DNA from: JABWBR01 sp036741235
GTDB lineage: Bacteria; Bacteroidota; Bacteroidia; Chitinophagales; Saprospiraceae
Direction of reading: 5' to 3'
DNA length: 43,090 nucleotides
Assembly (NCBI GenBank): GCA_036741235.1
Contig: DAINSQ010000019.1
Span: forward strand, 1-43,090
Part shown: piece by piece, positions 15,974 to 24,040 of the stretch
Position numbering within the stretch: position 1 is the first letter of the stretch
How the letters are laid out: the number at the start of each line of letters is the position of its first letter
Notes under the pieces: model-generated
Seen by the model: the letters and a program-made list of their open reading frames with translations, nothing else
Database searches by the model: none
Told to the model about the DNA's origin: nothing
Program-made: the position numbers and the translations under genes

Positions 15974-16456
15974 ATGAAAAAACGCTACAAAGCAGCTGTC
16001 AATAACGACCAGTTCGTGTTCGATGAAACCGAACTCAATCACGTTACCGTATCTAACCTCGATGACAACACTTTCCACGTGTTGAGCGAGCGACAGGTAT
16101 TCCAGGCAAAATTGATAGCCGCCGATTTTTTGAACAAGACGTACAAGTTCGCTATTAACGGCAATACCTACGAGGTAAAACTTGCCGACGAATACGACCA
16201 GCTGCTGGCTCGTCTGGGCTTTAGTAGCCACCAATCGGCCAAGGTTCGCCATATCAAGGCCCCTATGCCGGGGCTGGTGCTCAGTATTGCCGTTGAAGCC
16301 GGTCAGACCGTGCATAAAGGCGATTCCTTATTGATTCTGGAAGCCATGAAAATGGAGAATATTATCAAATCGCCCAACGACGGGGTGATCAGAAAGGTAT
16401 CGGTCGCCAAAGGCGACGCAGTAGATAAAGGGCAGGTGCTGCTCGAATTTGAATAA
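15974..16456 (+). CDS. Biotin carboxyl carrier protein subunit
   Basis: A 160-residue biotin-carrying protein of an acyl-CoA carboxylase (acetyl- or propionyl-CoA type). The C-terminal biotinyl domain (about 92-160) contains APMPGLVLSI and the biotinylation motif EAMKM at 123-127 with Lys126 as the attachment site. The N-terminal part (about 1-85) is the beta-rich region that in related carboxylases contacts the carboxyltransferase or biotin carboxylase. The partner subunits are not in the window. The gene follows the four-helix membrane protein by 2 bases, an odd pairing that probably reflects shared transcription only. Confidence 0.86.
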   Translation: MKKRYKAAVNNDQFVFDETELNHVTVSNLDDNTFHVLSERQVFQAKLIAADFLNKTYKFAINGNTYEVKLADEYDQLLARLGFSSHQSAKVRHIKAPMPGLVLSIAVEAGQTVHKGDSLLILEAMKMENIIKSPNDGVIRKVSVAKGDAVDKGQVLLEFE

Positions 16457-16472
16457 TCGGTTATGTAAGCGC

Positions 16473-16525
16473 GTGGGAGAGCGGGAGAGCGGCGTTAATA
16501 GCTATGGCTCTCCCACTCTCTCCCT
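16473..16525. terminator. Purine/pyrimidine hairpin between convergent genes
   Basis: GTGGGAGAG at 16473-16481 is exactly complementary to CTCTCCCAC at 16508-16516. A second pair, gcgggagag (16481-16489) with ctctccctc (16518-16526), is nearly complementary. The element lies between the ends of the biotin carrier gene (+) and aconitase (-), and could end both transcripts. No clear T-run follows on either side. Confidence 0.5.
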
Positions 16526-16530
16526 CCCCT

Positions 16531-18801
16531 CTAGGCCGCTCCGAGTTCTTCCCTGATCTTGTTCAAGGCCGAACCTGCTCGCACCCACTCGATTTGTTGT
16601 TCGTTGTAGGTGTGGGCTACTTCAAAGCTATTCTCAGTGCCGTCGGCATGATGGAGTACGATTGTCAGGTTTTTGCCGGGCTGCATATCCTCAAAACCGA
16701 GCAGGTCGATTTTGTCATCCTGACGAATGAGTTCGTAATCGTCGGGGTTGACAAAGGTGAGCGCCAGCATACCCTGCTTCTTGAGATTCGTTTCGTGAAT
16801 GCGAGCGAATGACTTCACCACAACTGCCTTCACGCCCAGGAAGCGCGGCTGCATGGCAGCGTGTTCGCGGCTGGAGCCTTCGCCGTAGTTTTCCTCGCCG
16901 AACACCACGGTGCCGATGCCGGCGTCGCGGTAGGCCAGTCCCGAATCAGGGACGGGCATATATTTGTTTTCAACGTAGTTGATCACACTGTTCATCTCGC
17001 CATTAAAATAATTGATAGCGCTGATGAAAGTATTTTTAGCAATATTTTGCAGGTGGCCGCGGAATTCGAGCCAGGGGCCTGCCATCGAGATATGGTCGGT
17101 AGTGCACTTGCCTTTGGCTTTGATCAATATGCGCATGCCCTTGAGTTGATCTTGTGTGATCGGCTTAAAGGGTTGCAGCAATTGCAGGCGCTTCGAGTCG
17201 GGCGCTACATTAATTTGCACTCCGCTGCCGTCGGCGGCGGGGGCTTGGAAACCGGCGTCTTCCACGGCAAAACCTTTGGGCGGCAATTCTACGCCTGTGG
17301 GCGGATCGAGTTTAACGGCCCGGCCCTCCTCGTTGATCAGCGTATCGGTAAGCGGGTTGAAAGTGAGATCGCCGGCAATAGCCATAGCGGTCACGATCTC
17401 CGGCGACGCCACAAACGAGCGCGTTTGCGGGTTGCCGTCGTTGCGCTTCGAGAAGTTGCGGTTAAACGAGGTGATGATCGAGTTGGCGCGGTTGGGGTCG
17501 TCAGTGTGGCGCGACCATTGGCCGATGCAGGGGCCGCAGGCGTTGGCCAACACCACGCCGCCAATATCGGAGAACGCCTCCAGCAGGCCGTCGCGTTCAA
17601 CAGTATAGCGGATCTGCTCGGAGCCGGGTGTTACCGTAAATTCGGATTTGACTTTCAATTTCTTTTCGACAGCCTGGCGGGCCAGCGAAGCGGCGCGGTC
17701 GAGGTCTTCGTAAGAAGAGTTGGTGCAAGAACCTATAAGTCCTACTTCCAGCTTTTGCGGGTAGTCATTTTCGCGCACAGCCTGGGCGAATTTGGAGATC
17801 GGCCAGGCCAGGTCGGGCGTATAGGGGCCGTTGATATGAGGTTCGAGCGTACTGAGGTCGATCTCTATCACGCGATCGAAGTATTGCTCGGGATTGGCGT
17901 AACACTCGGCGTCGCCAGTCAGATAGGCGGCTACGCCGTCGGCCAGCGCGGCCACGTCGGCGCGGTCGGTAGCGCGCAGGTAGCGGGCCATCGACTCGTC
18001 GTATCCGAACAGCGAGGTGGTGGCGCCGATTTCAGCCCCCATGTTGCAGATAGTGCCTTTGCCGGTACAAGACATCGACTGGGCGCCGGGGCCGAAGTAT
18101 TCAACGATGGCGCCCGTACCGCCTTTAACAGTGAGAATGCCGGCCACCTTGAGGATGACATCTTTGGGGGAGGTCCAGCCGCTGAGCTTGCCGGTGAGTT
18201 TCACGCCGATAAGCTTGGGCATCTTGAGTTCCCAGGGCATACCTACCATAACGTCTACAGCGTCGGCGCCGCCGACGCCGATAGCCACCAAACCCAAGCC
18301 GCCGGCGTTGGGCGTGTGCGAGTCGGTGCCGATCATCATACCGCCGGGGAAGCCGTAATTTTCAAGTACGATCTGGTGGATAATACCCGAACCCGGCTTC
18401 CAGAAGCCAATGCCATATTTATTGGATACGGTAGAGAGAAAATCGTATACTTCCGAGTTAATGTCGATAGCCACTTTCAAGTCAGTATCAGCGCCAACTT
18501 TGGCGGTGATAAGGTGGTCGCAATGAACCGTTGAAGGTACTGCCGTTTTGGTGCGGCCGCAGGTCATAAACTGCAGCAGCGCCATTTGCGCGGTGGCGTC
18601 TTGCATCGCTACGCGATCGGGGGCAAAAAAGACGTAATCTTTGCCGCGCTGGTAGTTCTGCAAGGGCGAGTCGGGATGCAGGTGTGCGTAAAGGATTTTC
18701 TCCGCCAGGGTGAGGGGGCGGCCGAGCGCTTTTTTAGCGGCATCCACCTTTGCGGGCAAGGATCCGTAAAACGCTTTTATCATATCGATATCGAATGCCA
18801 T
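16531..18801 (-). CDS. acn: Aconitate hydratase (mitochondrial type)
   Basis: A 756-residue aconitase that interconverts citrate and isocitrate in the TCA cycle through a [4Fe-4S] cluster. The cluster cysteines are visible: Cys359 in IGSCTNSSYED, and Cys422 and Cys425 in NACGPCIGQW. Other conserved parts are IGTDSHTPNAGGLG (158-171), TVHCDHLI (91-98) and the C-terminal swivel domain with GEENYGEGSSREHAA. Length and order match the mitochondrial-type family rather than AcnB. It has its own likely promoter (TACCTTTG, 18836-18843) in the 57-base gap after the upstream unknown gene. It lies near sdhCAB, another TCA enzyme set, but on the opposite strand. Confidence 0.95.
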   Translation of the reverse strand: MAFDIDMIKAFYGSLPAKVDAAKKALGRPLTLAEKILYAHLHPDSPLQNYQRGKDYVFFAPDRVAMQDATAQMALLQFMTCGRTKTAVPSTVHCDHLITAKVGADTDLKVAIDINSEVYDFLSTVSNKYGIGFWKPGSGIIHQIVLENYGFPGGMMIGTDSHTPNAGGLGLVAIGVGGADAVDVMVGMPWELKMPKLIGVKLTGKLSGWTSPKDVILKVAGILTVKGGTGAIVEYFGPGAQSMSCTGKGTICNMGAEIGATTSLFGYDESMARYLRATDRADVAALADGVAAYLTGDAECYANPEQYFDRVIEIDLSTLEPHINGPYTPDLAWPISKFAQAVRENDYPQKLEVGLIGSCTNSSYEDLDRAASLARQAVEKKLKVKSEFTVTPGSEQIRYTVERDGLLEAFSDIGGVVLANACGPCIGQWSRHTDDPNRANSIITSFNRNFSKRNDGNPQTRSFVASPEIVTAMAIAGDLTFNPLTDTLINEEGRAVKLDPPTGVELPPKGFAVEDAGFQAPAADGSGVQINVAPDSKRLQLLQPFKPITQDQLKGMRILIKAKGKCTTDHISMAGPWLEFRGHLQNIAKNTFISAINYFNGEMNSVINYVENKYMPVPDSGLAYRDAGIGTVVFGEENYGEGSSREHAAMQPRFLGVKAVVVKSFARIHETNLKKQGMLALTFVNPDDYELIRQDDKIDLLGFEDMQPGKNLTIVLHHADGTENSFEVAHTYNEQQIEWVRAGSALNKIREELGAA

Positions 18802-18835
18802 ATAGCGAATTTTAGGTTATTTTTAAAAAAGTTAA

Positions 18836-18843
18836 CAAAGGTA
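18836..18843 (-). promoter_or_regulatory. Bacteroidota -7 promoter element for aconitase
   Basis: On the minus strand this reads TACCTTTG, a perfect match to TAnnTTTG. It lies 34 bases before the aconitase start codon. A TTTG about 16 bases further upstream could be the -33 element, though the spacing is a little short. Confidence 0.55.
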
Positions 18844-18858
18844 AAACAATTCTGGTTT

Positions 18859-19359
18859 TCAAACATTTTCGATCGTTCCGTCTTCTTTTAATTCCAAACG
18901 GTAAGACGTACTGGTATCGGCATCGTATCCCGTGGTACGCCGGGCGTTACCCTGGCCCGATACCACGTAAATAATCAAGTCATCGTTAATAGTGGCCACC
19001 GACTGGGTGAGCTTATCGCCGTCAGAGAAGGCGCCGGCAATCACGCGGCTGTCGATCAGTGTGCCGTTGCGACTATAGGTGGCCAATACGTACTGGTAGT
19101 TCATGAGCGCGGCTCGCCAGTATACAACGGCAAAAAAATCACCGGTATCGCTCAGGCGGAAACAGGCCATGTACTCCGTCATGTCGTCGGGGTCGTCTTC
19201 TTCGTAGGGCACAATGTACTGCTCGATCAAAAGCGCCGGCAAGGGATCGTTGTATTTACCGAAATCGTGGTGCGATTCGTCTGTAATGGTGACAGGCAGA
19301 GCAATTTCCGGGAATTTTTCCAAAAAAAACTCAAAACTCACTTTAAGCGGAGCGGCCAT
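18859..19359 (-). CDS. Conserved-looking hypothetical protein
   Basis: A 166-residue protein of unknown function. It has no signal peptide or membrane helix and is acidic (runs such as EEDDPDDMTE). It looks mainly beta-stranded, with alternating hydrophobic positions in segments like DLIIYVVSGQG and SYRLELKEDGTIE. I do not recognise a motif. It starts at the ATG at 19359 and lies 57 bases upstream of aconitase on the same strand, but aconitase seems to have its own promoter. It is divergent from sdhC. A cytoplasmic role is likely from the lack of export signals. Confidence 0.65.
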   Translation of the reverse strand: MAAPLKVSFEFFLEKFPEIALPVTITDESHHDFGKYNDPLPALLIEQYIVPYEEDDPDDMTEYMACFRLSDTGDFFAVVYWRAALMNYQYVLATYSRNGTLIDSRVIAGAFSDGDKLTQSVATINDDLIIYVVSGQGNARRTTGYDADTSTSYRLELKEDGTIENV

Positions 19360-19424
19360 AATAGTCGACAGTAATTTTGAATTATTCTAAATAACAACGC
19401 ATCTCAATCGAACGCGAACAAGCA

Positions 19425-19456
19425 TTGGGCAATTTGTATTCATTAACATAGATTTG
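19425..19456 (+). promoter_or_regulatory. Candidate promoter of sdhCAB
   Basis: TAGATTTG at 19449-19456 matches the Bacteroidota -7 element TAnnTTTG exactly, and TTG at 19425-19427 lies 21 bases upstream in the -33 position. This would give a leader of about 95-100 bases before sdhC. Confidence 0.5.
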
Positions 19457-19558
19457 CACATCAAAGTTGATCTTGCAATATGCGAGATCATACTCGGGCG
19501 GCCTAGCCTGAATTATTTGGCACAGACGCCCAGGCAAAGTACGTTTTTTACGATACAA

Positions 19559-20275
19559 ATGTTGCGTATGCAAAAGACGAAAAAAAAGAACTGGGTAGTA
19601 CAATTTCTCGCCTCTTCTTTGGGCAAAAAAATGGTGATGAGCATTACGGGATTGTTTTTGATCCTGTTCCTGGCTGTTCACCTTGCCGGCAACCTGCAAT
19701 TATTGTACAGCGACGGTGGCAGGGCATTTAACGAATATGCCCAATTCATGACTACTTTCAAGCCGATCAAGATTGTCTCTTACGGTTTGTATTTTTTCAT
19801 CGTCGTTCACGCTATTCAGGGCTGGGTAATCTGGCGTCAAAACCGGGCGGCTCGCGGCTCCGAGCGCTATGCCGTAAAAGTAACCCGCACCACCGGCACA
19901 AATTCGTTTGCCGCCGTCAATATGGGGTGGCTGGGCACGATCATCTTCATTTTCCTGGTGCTGCATTTGTACCAGTTTTGGTTGCAAATGAAGCTGGGTA
20001 ATCTTCCGATGGCGGTTTATGACGGCGAGGAATACAAAGACCTGTACACCATTGTAGCGGAAGCCTATTCTAATCCGGGTTATGTCATCTTCTACGTGAT
20101 TTCGATGATCGTGGTAGGGTTCCACCTGTATCACGGGTTCCAGAGCGCTTTTCAAACGCTGGGGCTCAACCATCGCAAATACACGCCATTTATTGAGCGG
20201 GTGGGCAAAATCTATGCAGTAGTAGTGGCTGCAGGATTTGCCATTATCCCCATCTACATGTATTTGATGAAATAA
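19559..20275 (+). CDS. sdhC: Succinate dehydrogenase cytochrome b subunit
   Basis: A 238-residue membrane anchor of complex II, of the single-subunit five-helix type (type B, as in Wolinella fumarate reductase). It carries two haem b groups and passes electrons to quinone. Helices lie at about 22-43, 72-92, 122-145, 172-195 and 215-236. Histidines suited to haem binding are visible: His41 (AVHLAGN), His84 (IVVHAIQGW), His136 (LVLHLYQF), and His189 and His192 (GFHLYHGF). The frame is open upstream, but the ATG at 19559 is preferred because homology begins at WVVQFLASSLGKK; the Met at 19568 is an equal alternative. The gene leads the operon with sdhA (36-base gap) and sdhB. Confidence 0.92.
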   Translation: MLRMQKTKKKNWVVQFLASSLGKKMVMSITGLFLILFLAVHLAGNLQLLYSDGGRAFNEYAQFMTTFKPIKIVSYGLYFFIVVHAIQGWVIWRQNRAARGSERYAVKVTRTTGTNSFAAVNMGWLGTIIFIFLVLHLYQFWLQMKLGNLPMAVYDGEEYKDLYTIVAEAYSNPGYVIFYVISMIVVGFHLYHGFQSAFQTLGLNHRKYTPFIERVGKIYAVVVAAGFAIIPIYMYLMK

Positions 20276-20311
20276 TCCTTATTCCAATCATACGCTCAAT
20301 AATCAGCATAT

Positions 20312-22324
20312 ATGACGCTCGATGCCAATATACCAGACAAAGTCAAGAAAGTACCATTAGCAGAAAAGTGGACTAAATACCGCTCCACAGTGCCGCTGGT
20401 GGCGCCCAATAATAAGCGACGCCTGGAGATTATCGTAGTGGGCACCGGCCTGGCCGGCGCTTCTGCGGCAGCCTCGCTGGGTGAATTGGGATACAATGTG
20501 AAGTGTTTTACATTCCACGACAGTCCCCGCCGCGCCCACTCTATCGCCGCCCAGGGCGGTATCAACGCCGCCAAGAATTATTCAAACGATGGCGACAGCG
20601 TGTACCGGCTTTTTTATGATACGATCAAAGGCGGCGACTACCGCGCCCGCGAAACCAATGTGTATCGCCTGGCGGAAGTCAGCGGCAGTATCATCGACCA
20701 ATCAGTAGCCCAGGGCGTGCCTTTCGCGCGCGAATACGGCGGGTTGCTCGAAAACCGCTCCTTTGGCGGCGTGCAGGTAAGCCGTACCTTTTATGCCCGC
20801 GGTCAGACCGGCCAACAACTCCTGCTAGGCGCTTATTCCGCTCTGTCGCGCCAGATTTCACTGGGTACGGTGGCGATGTATAATCGCCACGAGATGCTCG
20901 ATGTGGTGGTGATTGACGGCAAAGCCCGCGGTATCATTGCCCGCAACCTGGTGACCGGCAAAATTGAGCGTTTTGCAGCCCATGCTGTAGTACTGGCCAC
21001 CGGCGGCTACGGCAACGTCTTTTACCTGAGCACCAACGCCATGAACTGCAACGTAACCGCCGCCTGGCGCGCGGTGCGCCGCGGCGCGCTCATGGCTAAC
21101 CCATGTTTTACGCAAATCCACCCGACTTGTATTCCCGTTTCGGGCGACTACCAGTCGAAGCTCACGCTGATGTCGGAGAGCTTGAGAAACGACGGCCGCG
21201 TGTGGGTGCCCAAGAAAAAAGAAGACGCCGAAGCTATCCGCCAGGGTAAGAAGACGGCTCTGGATATCAAAGAGGAAGACCGCGATTACTTCCTGGAGCG
21301 CCGCTACCCTGCTTTCGGCAACCTGGTGCCCCGCGACGTAGCCTCGCGCGCTGCCAAAACTGCCTGCGATGAAGGGCTGGGAGTAGCGCCTACCGGACTG
21401 GCGGTGTACCTCGATTTCTCGGCGGCCATCAAACGCTACGGCCAATCGAAGGCTAACGCCACCGGACTTCACAATGCCACCGAAGCCCAGGTCATTGCGC
21501 TTGGCGAAAAGGAAGTGGAAGATAAATACGGCAACTTGTTTGAGATGTACGAAAAAATCACGGGTGAAAACCCCTACAAGTTGCCGATGAAGATATACCC
21601 CGCCGTACACTACACCATGGGCGGCCTGTGGGTTGATTACAACCTGGAGACCAACATTCCCGGCCTCTTTGCGCTGGGCGAATGCAATTTCAGCGACCAC
21701 GGCGCCAACCGCCTCGGCGCTTCCGCGCTGATGCAGGGCCTGGCCGACGGCTACTTTGTTATTCCTTACACCATAGGCAAATTCCTCTCGGGCGAAATCA
21801 GCACGCCTAAAATTGACCCCAACGGCCCTGCTTTTGTTGCCGCTGAAAAAGAAACTCGTGATCGCATCGACCAACTGATGGGCATAGGCGGCAGCCAATC
21901 GGTGGAGAGCTTCCACCGTCGCCTGGGCAAAATAATGTGGGATTACTGCGGTATGTCGCGCACTGCAGAAGGATTGACAAAAGCCCGCGATATGGTGCGC
22001 GAATTACGCAAAGAGTTTTACCGTGATGTTTTTGTACCTGGCAAGGCTGACGAATTCAACCCAGAGTTGGAGAAAGCGCAACGCGTAGCTGATTTCTTCG
22101 AACTCGGCGAATTGATGATCATCGACGCATTGAACCGCAACGAATCCTGCGGCGGCCACTTCCGCGAAGAATACCAAACGGAAGAAGGCGAGGCGCTGCG
22201 CGATGACGCCAACTACATGTACGTCGCGGCCTGGGAGTACCGCGGCTGGGAGGAAGAGCCCGTGCTGCACCGCGAGGACCTCAAATACGACGAAATTGAG
22301 CCAACTTCGCGCAGCTATAAATAA
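20312..22324 (+). CDS. sdhA: Succinate dehydrogenase flavoprotein subunit
   Basis: A 670-residue flavoprotein that oxidises succinate to fumarate, with covalently bound FAD. The dinucleotide-binding motif VVGTGLAGASAAASLGE lies at about 42-58, followed by the FAD-linking region HSIAAQGGINAAK. The active-site region HPTCIPVSGDYQSK and the late FAD contact GANRLGASALMQG are present. Its length and sequence fit the Bacteroidota/epsilonproteobacterial type B enzyme, which is consistent with the SdhC type. It sits between sdhC and sdhB; sdhB follows after 114 bases with no recognisable gene between. Confidence 0.96.
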   Translation: MTLDANIPDKVKKVPLAEKWTKYRSTVPLVAPNNKRRLEIIVVGTGLAGASAAASLGELGYNVKCFTFHDSPRRAHSIAAQGGINAAKNYSNDGDSVYRLFYDTIKGGDYRARETNVYRLAEVSGSIIDQSVAQGVPFAREYGGLLENRSFGGVQVSRTFYARGQTGQQLLLGAYSALSRQISLGTVAMYNRHEMLDVVVIDGKARGIIARNLVTGKIERFAAHAVVLATGGYGNVFYLSTNAMNCNVTAAWRAVRRGALMANPCFTQIHPTCIPVSGDYQSKLTLMSESLRNDGRVWVPKKKEDAEAIRQGKKTALDIKEEDRDYFLERRYPAFGNLVPRDVASRAAKTACDEGLGVAPTGLAVYLDFSAAIKRYGQSKANATGLHNATEAQVIALGEKEVEDKYGNLFEMYEKITGENPYKLPMKIYPAVHYTMGGLWVDYNLETNIPGLFALGECNFSDHGANRLGASALMQGLADGYFVIPYTIGKFLSGEISTPKIDPNGPAFVAAEKETRDRIDQLMGIGGSQSVESFHRRLGKIMWDYCGMSRTAEGLTKARDMVRELRKEFYRDVFVPGKADEFNPELEKAQRVADFFELGELMIIDALNRNESCGGHFREEYQTEEGEALRDDANYMYVAAWEYRGWEEEPVLHREDLKYDEIEPTSRSYK

Positions 22325-22438
22325 TCAGTTTAATTACCCCAAAATACAGTGGTTTGCCCAAGGATTGAACATCATATATATCATGCAAATCACAAAAATG
22401 TGTGCATCAATTGATCGTTTTGCAAAATCAGCAATATC

Positions 22439-23203
22439 ATGAGCCAACTCAATTTAACGCTCAAAATATGGCGCCAGAAAAATGCCGGTGAAAAAGGCCG
22501 CTTCGAAACCTACGAGGTAGCGGCCAACGAACATATGTCATTTCTGGAAATGCTCGACGTGCTCAATGAAAAGCTCGTGAGCGAAAAGAAAGAACCGGTG
22601 GCATTCGAGCACGACTGCAGGGAGGGTATCTGCGGGGCTTGCAGCATGGTCATTAACGGCCATCCGCACGGTCCGATGCAAAAAACCACGACTTGCCAGC
22701 TGCACATGCGCCATTTCAAAGATGGCGACACCATTCATATTGAACCATACCGTGCCGTAGCTTTCCCGGTGTTGCGCGACCTGGTAGTTGACCGCGCTGC
22801 TTTCGACCGCATTATACAGGCCGGCGGCTATGTATCGGTGAATACAGGCCAGCCGCAAGACGCCAATGCGCTGCCGGTTGAAAAAGACCAGGCCTCCCGC
22901 GCTTTCGACGCTGCCGAGTGCATCGGCTGCGGCGCCTGCGTGGCTGCTTGTCCTAATGCCAGCGCTATGTTGTTTGTAAGCGCCAAGGTGAGCCACCTGG
23001 CCCTGTTACCGCAAGGCAAGGTAGAAGCCGCCCGTCGCGTGCAAAGCATGGTGAAACAAATGGACCTCGAAGGTTTCGGCAATTGTTCGAACGTGACGGC
23101 CTGCGAAGCCGAATGCCCCAAAGGTATCTCTGTCGAAAATATCGCCCGCATGAACCGGGAGTATTTTTCTTCGGTGATAGGGACGGAGACGAGGGTGGAT
23201 TGA
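22439..23203 (+). CDS. sdhB: Succinate dehydrogenase iron-sulfur subunit
   Basis: A 254-residue electron-transfer subunit of complex II. The [2Fe-2S] cysteines are Cys60, Cys65, Cys68 and Cys86 (CREGICGAC and TTTCQLHM). A ferredoxin-type motif CIGCGACVAACP gives Cys161, 164, 167 and 171. Later cysteines at 216, 222 and 226 (NCSNVTACEAECPKG) complete the [3Fe-4S] and [4Fe-4S] sites. It is the last gene of the sdhCAB operon and is followed by a 49-base dispersed repeat with a long hairpin, then an intrinsic terminator at 23361. Confidence 0.95.
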   Translation: MSQLNLTLKIWRQKNAGEKGRFETYEVAANEHMSFLEMLDVLNEKLVSEKKEPVAFEHDCREGICGACSMVINGHPHGPMQKTTTCQLHMRHFKDGDTIHIEPYRAVAFPVLRDLVVDRAAFDRIIQAGGYVSVNTGQPQDANALPVEKDQASRAFDAAECIGCGACVAACPNASAMLFVSAKVSHLALLPQGKVEAARRVQSMVKQMDLEGFGNCSNVTACEAECPKGISVENIARMNREYFSSVIGTETRVD

Positions 23204-23204
23204 C

Positions 23205-23279
23205 GGTTGTAGGTTCGTTTATAAGTTTAATAGTTTATAGGTTTATGAATAAGCGTAACCTATAAACTCATAAACGAAC
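23205..23279. repeat. Dispersed 49-bp repeat with long hairpin, second copy
   Basis: Bases 23205-23253 match 1871-1919 with two mismatches in 49. Here the sequence continues into exact inverted partners: GTTCGTTTAT (23213-23222) with ATAAACGAAC (23270-23279), and AGTTTATAGGTT (23232-23243) with AACCTATAAACT (23257-23268), around a 13-base loop. It lies just after the sdhB stop, before the stronger terminator. Confidence 0.75.
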
Positions 23280-23360
23280 AGAAAACAGTATGATTTTTTG
23301 CAAAAAAATGATAATTTTCGGGCAAACAGTTGCCCTTCAGATATAAACTATCTGGTTTAG

Positions 23361-23392
23361 CCCCGGTTATAATATGACCGGGGTTTTTGTTT
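23361..23392 (+). terminator. Intrinsic terminator of sdhCAB
   Basis: CCCCGGT (23361-23367) pairs exactly with ACCGGGG (23377-23383) around a 9-base loop, and TTTTTGTTT follows at once. This is a classic rho-independent terminator on the plus strand, between sdhB and ferritin. Confidence 0.88.
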
Positions 23393-23462
23393 AGAAACCT
23401 AATTGTCGAACTGCGGGCTGTTACATAACAATAACGGGCTGCAGACAGCAAAAAAATCAGTT

Positions 23463-23996
23463 ATGATATCAAAAAAAATGGAAAAAGCGCTTAATCAACA
23501 GATTGCGCTTGAAGGATATGCTTCTTACTTATACTTGTCGATGGCATCGTGGTGCGAGCAGGAAGGATTGGAGGGATGCGCACAATTCTTGTATCGCCAA
23601 TCTGCCGAAGAGCGCAGCCACATGCTGCGAATTTTCCGATACCTCAATGAAGTTGACGGCCACTCCCTTTCGCCGGGTGTCAAAGAACCGCCGCACCAGT
23701 TCAAGTCGGTCCGCGATCTTTTTGAGCAGGTTTATGCCCACGAGCAAAAAGTGACTCGCTCTATTCACGAATTGGTTTCACTTTCTTACGAAGAAAAAGA
23801 CCATACCACCCTCAATTTTTTACAGTGGTACATCAACGAGCAACGAGAAGAAGAAGCGCTGATGCGCACCATACTCGACAAGATCAAGCTCATCGGCGAT
23901 GCGCCGCAAAGTTTGTATTATATCGACATGGAATTGGCGAAAATCAACCAGCAAACGGCACAGGCTGAAGCAGGAGGAGAAGAGGAAACGGCATAA
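23463..23996 (+). CDS. ftnA: Ferritin
   Basis: A 177-residue non-haem ferritin that oxidises Fe(II) and stores iron in a 24-subunit cytoplasmic shell. The ferroxidase ligands can be seen: Glu17 (ALEGYASYLYLS), Glu50 and His53 (SAEERSHMLRI), with further carboxylates in the NEQREEEALM helix. The four-helix bundle plus short C-terminal helix is the usual layout; the tail is acidic (EAGGEEETA). The ATG at 23463 is chosen because the family begins with M-(x)4-MEKALNQQI. The gene follows the sdh terminator and precedes a P-type ATPase by 44 bases on the same strand. Confidence 0.93.
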   Translation: MISKKMEKALNQQIALEGYASYLYLSMASWCEQEGLEGCAQFLYRQSAEERSHMLRIFRYLNEVDGHSLSPGVKEPPHQFKSVRDLFEQVYAHEQKVTRSIHELVSLSYEEKDHTTLNFLQWYINEQREEEALMRTILDKIKLIGDAPQSLYYIDMELAKINQQTAQAEAGGEEETA

Positions 23997-24040
23997 GAGG
24001 TGTTGAGGCTGGTATCTTTTTACATTAGAAAGACAGCCTA

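Noticed and set aside
16861..18534. A 557-codon open frame on the plus strand opposite aconitase
   Set aside because: It is antisense to an unmistakable aconitase with all cluster cysteines, and its translation shows no domain pattern. GC-rich third positions keep the mirror frame open.
19382..19699. A 105-codon minus-strand frame before sdhC
   Set aside because: It overlaps the sdhC start and the candidate promoter region and shows no domain or composition typical of a gene.
20858..21916. A 352-codon open frame opposite sdhA
   Set aside because: Antisense to a complete flavoprotein gene, and no motif is seen in the translation.
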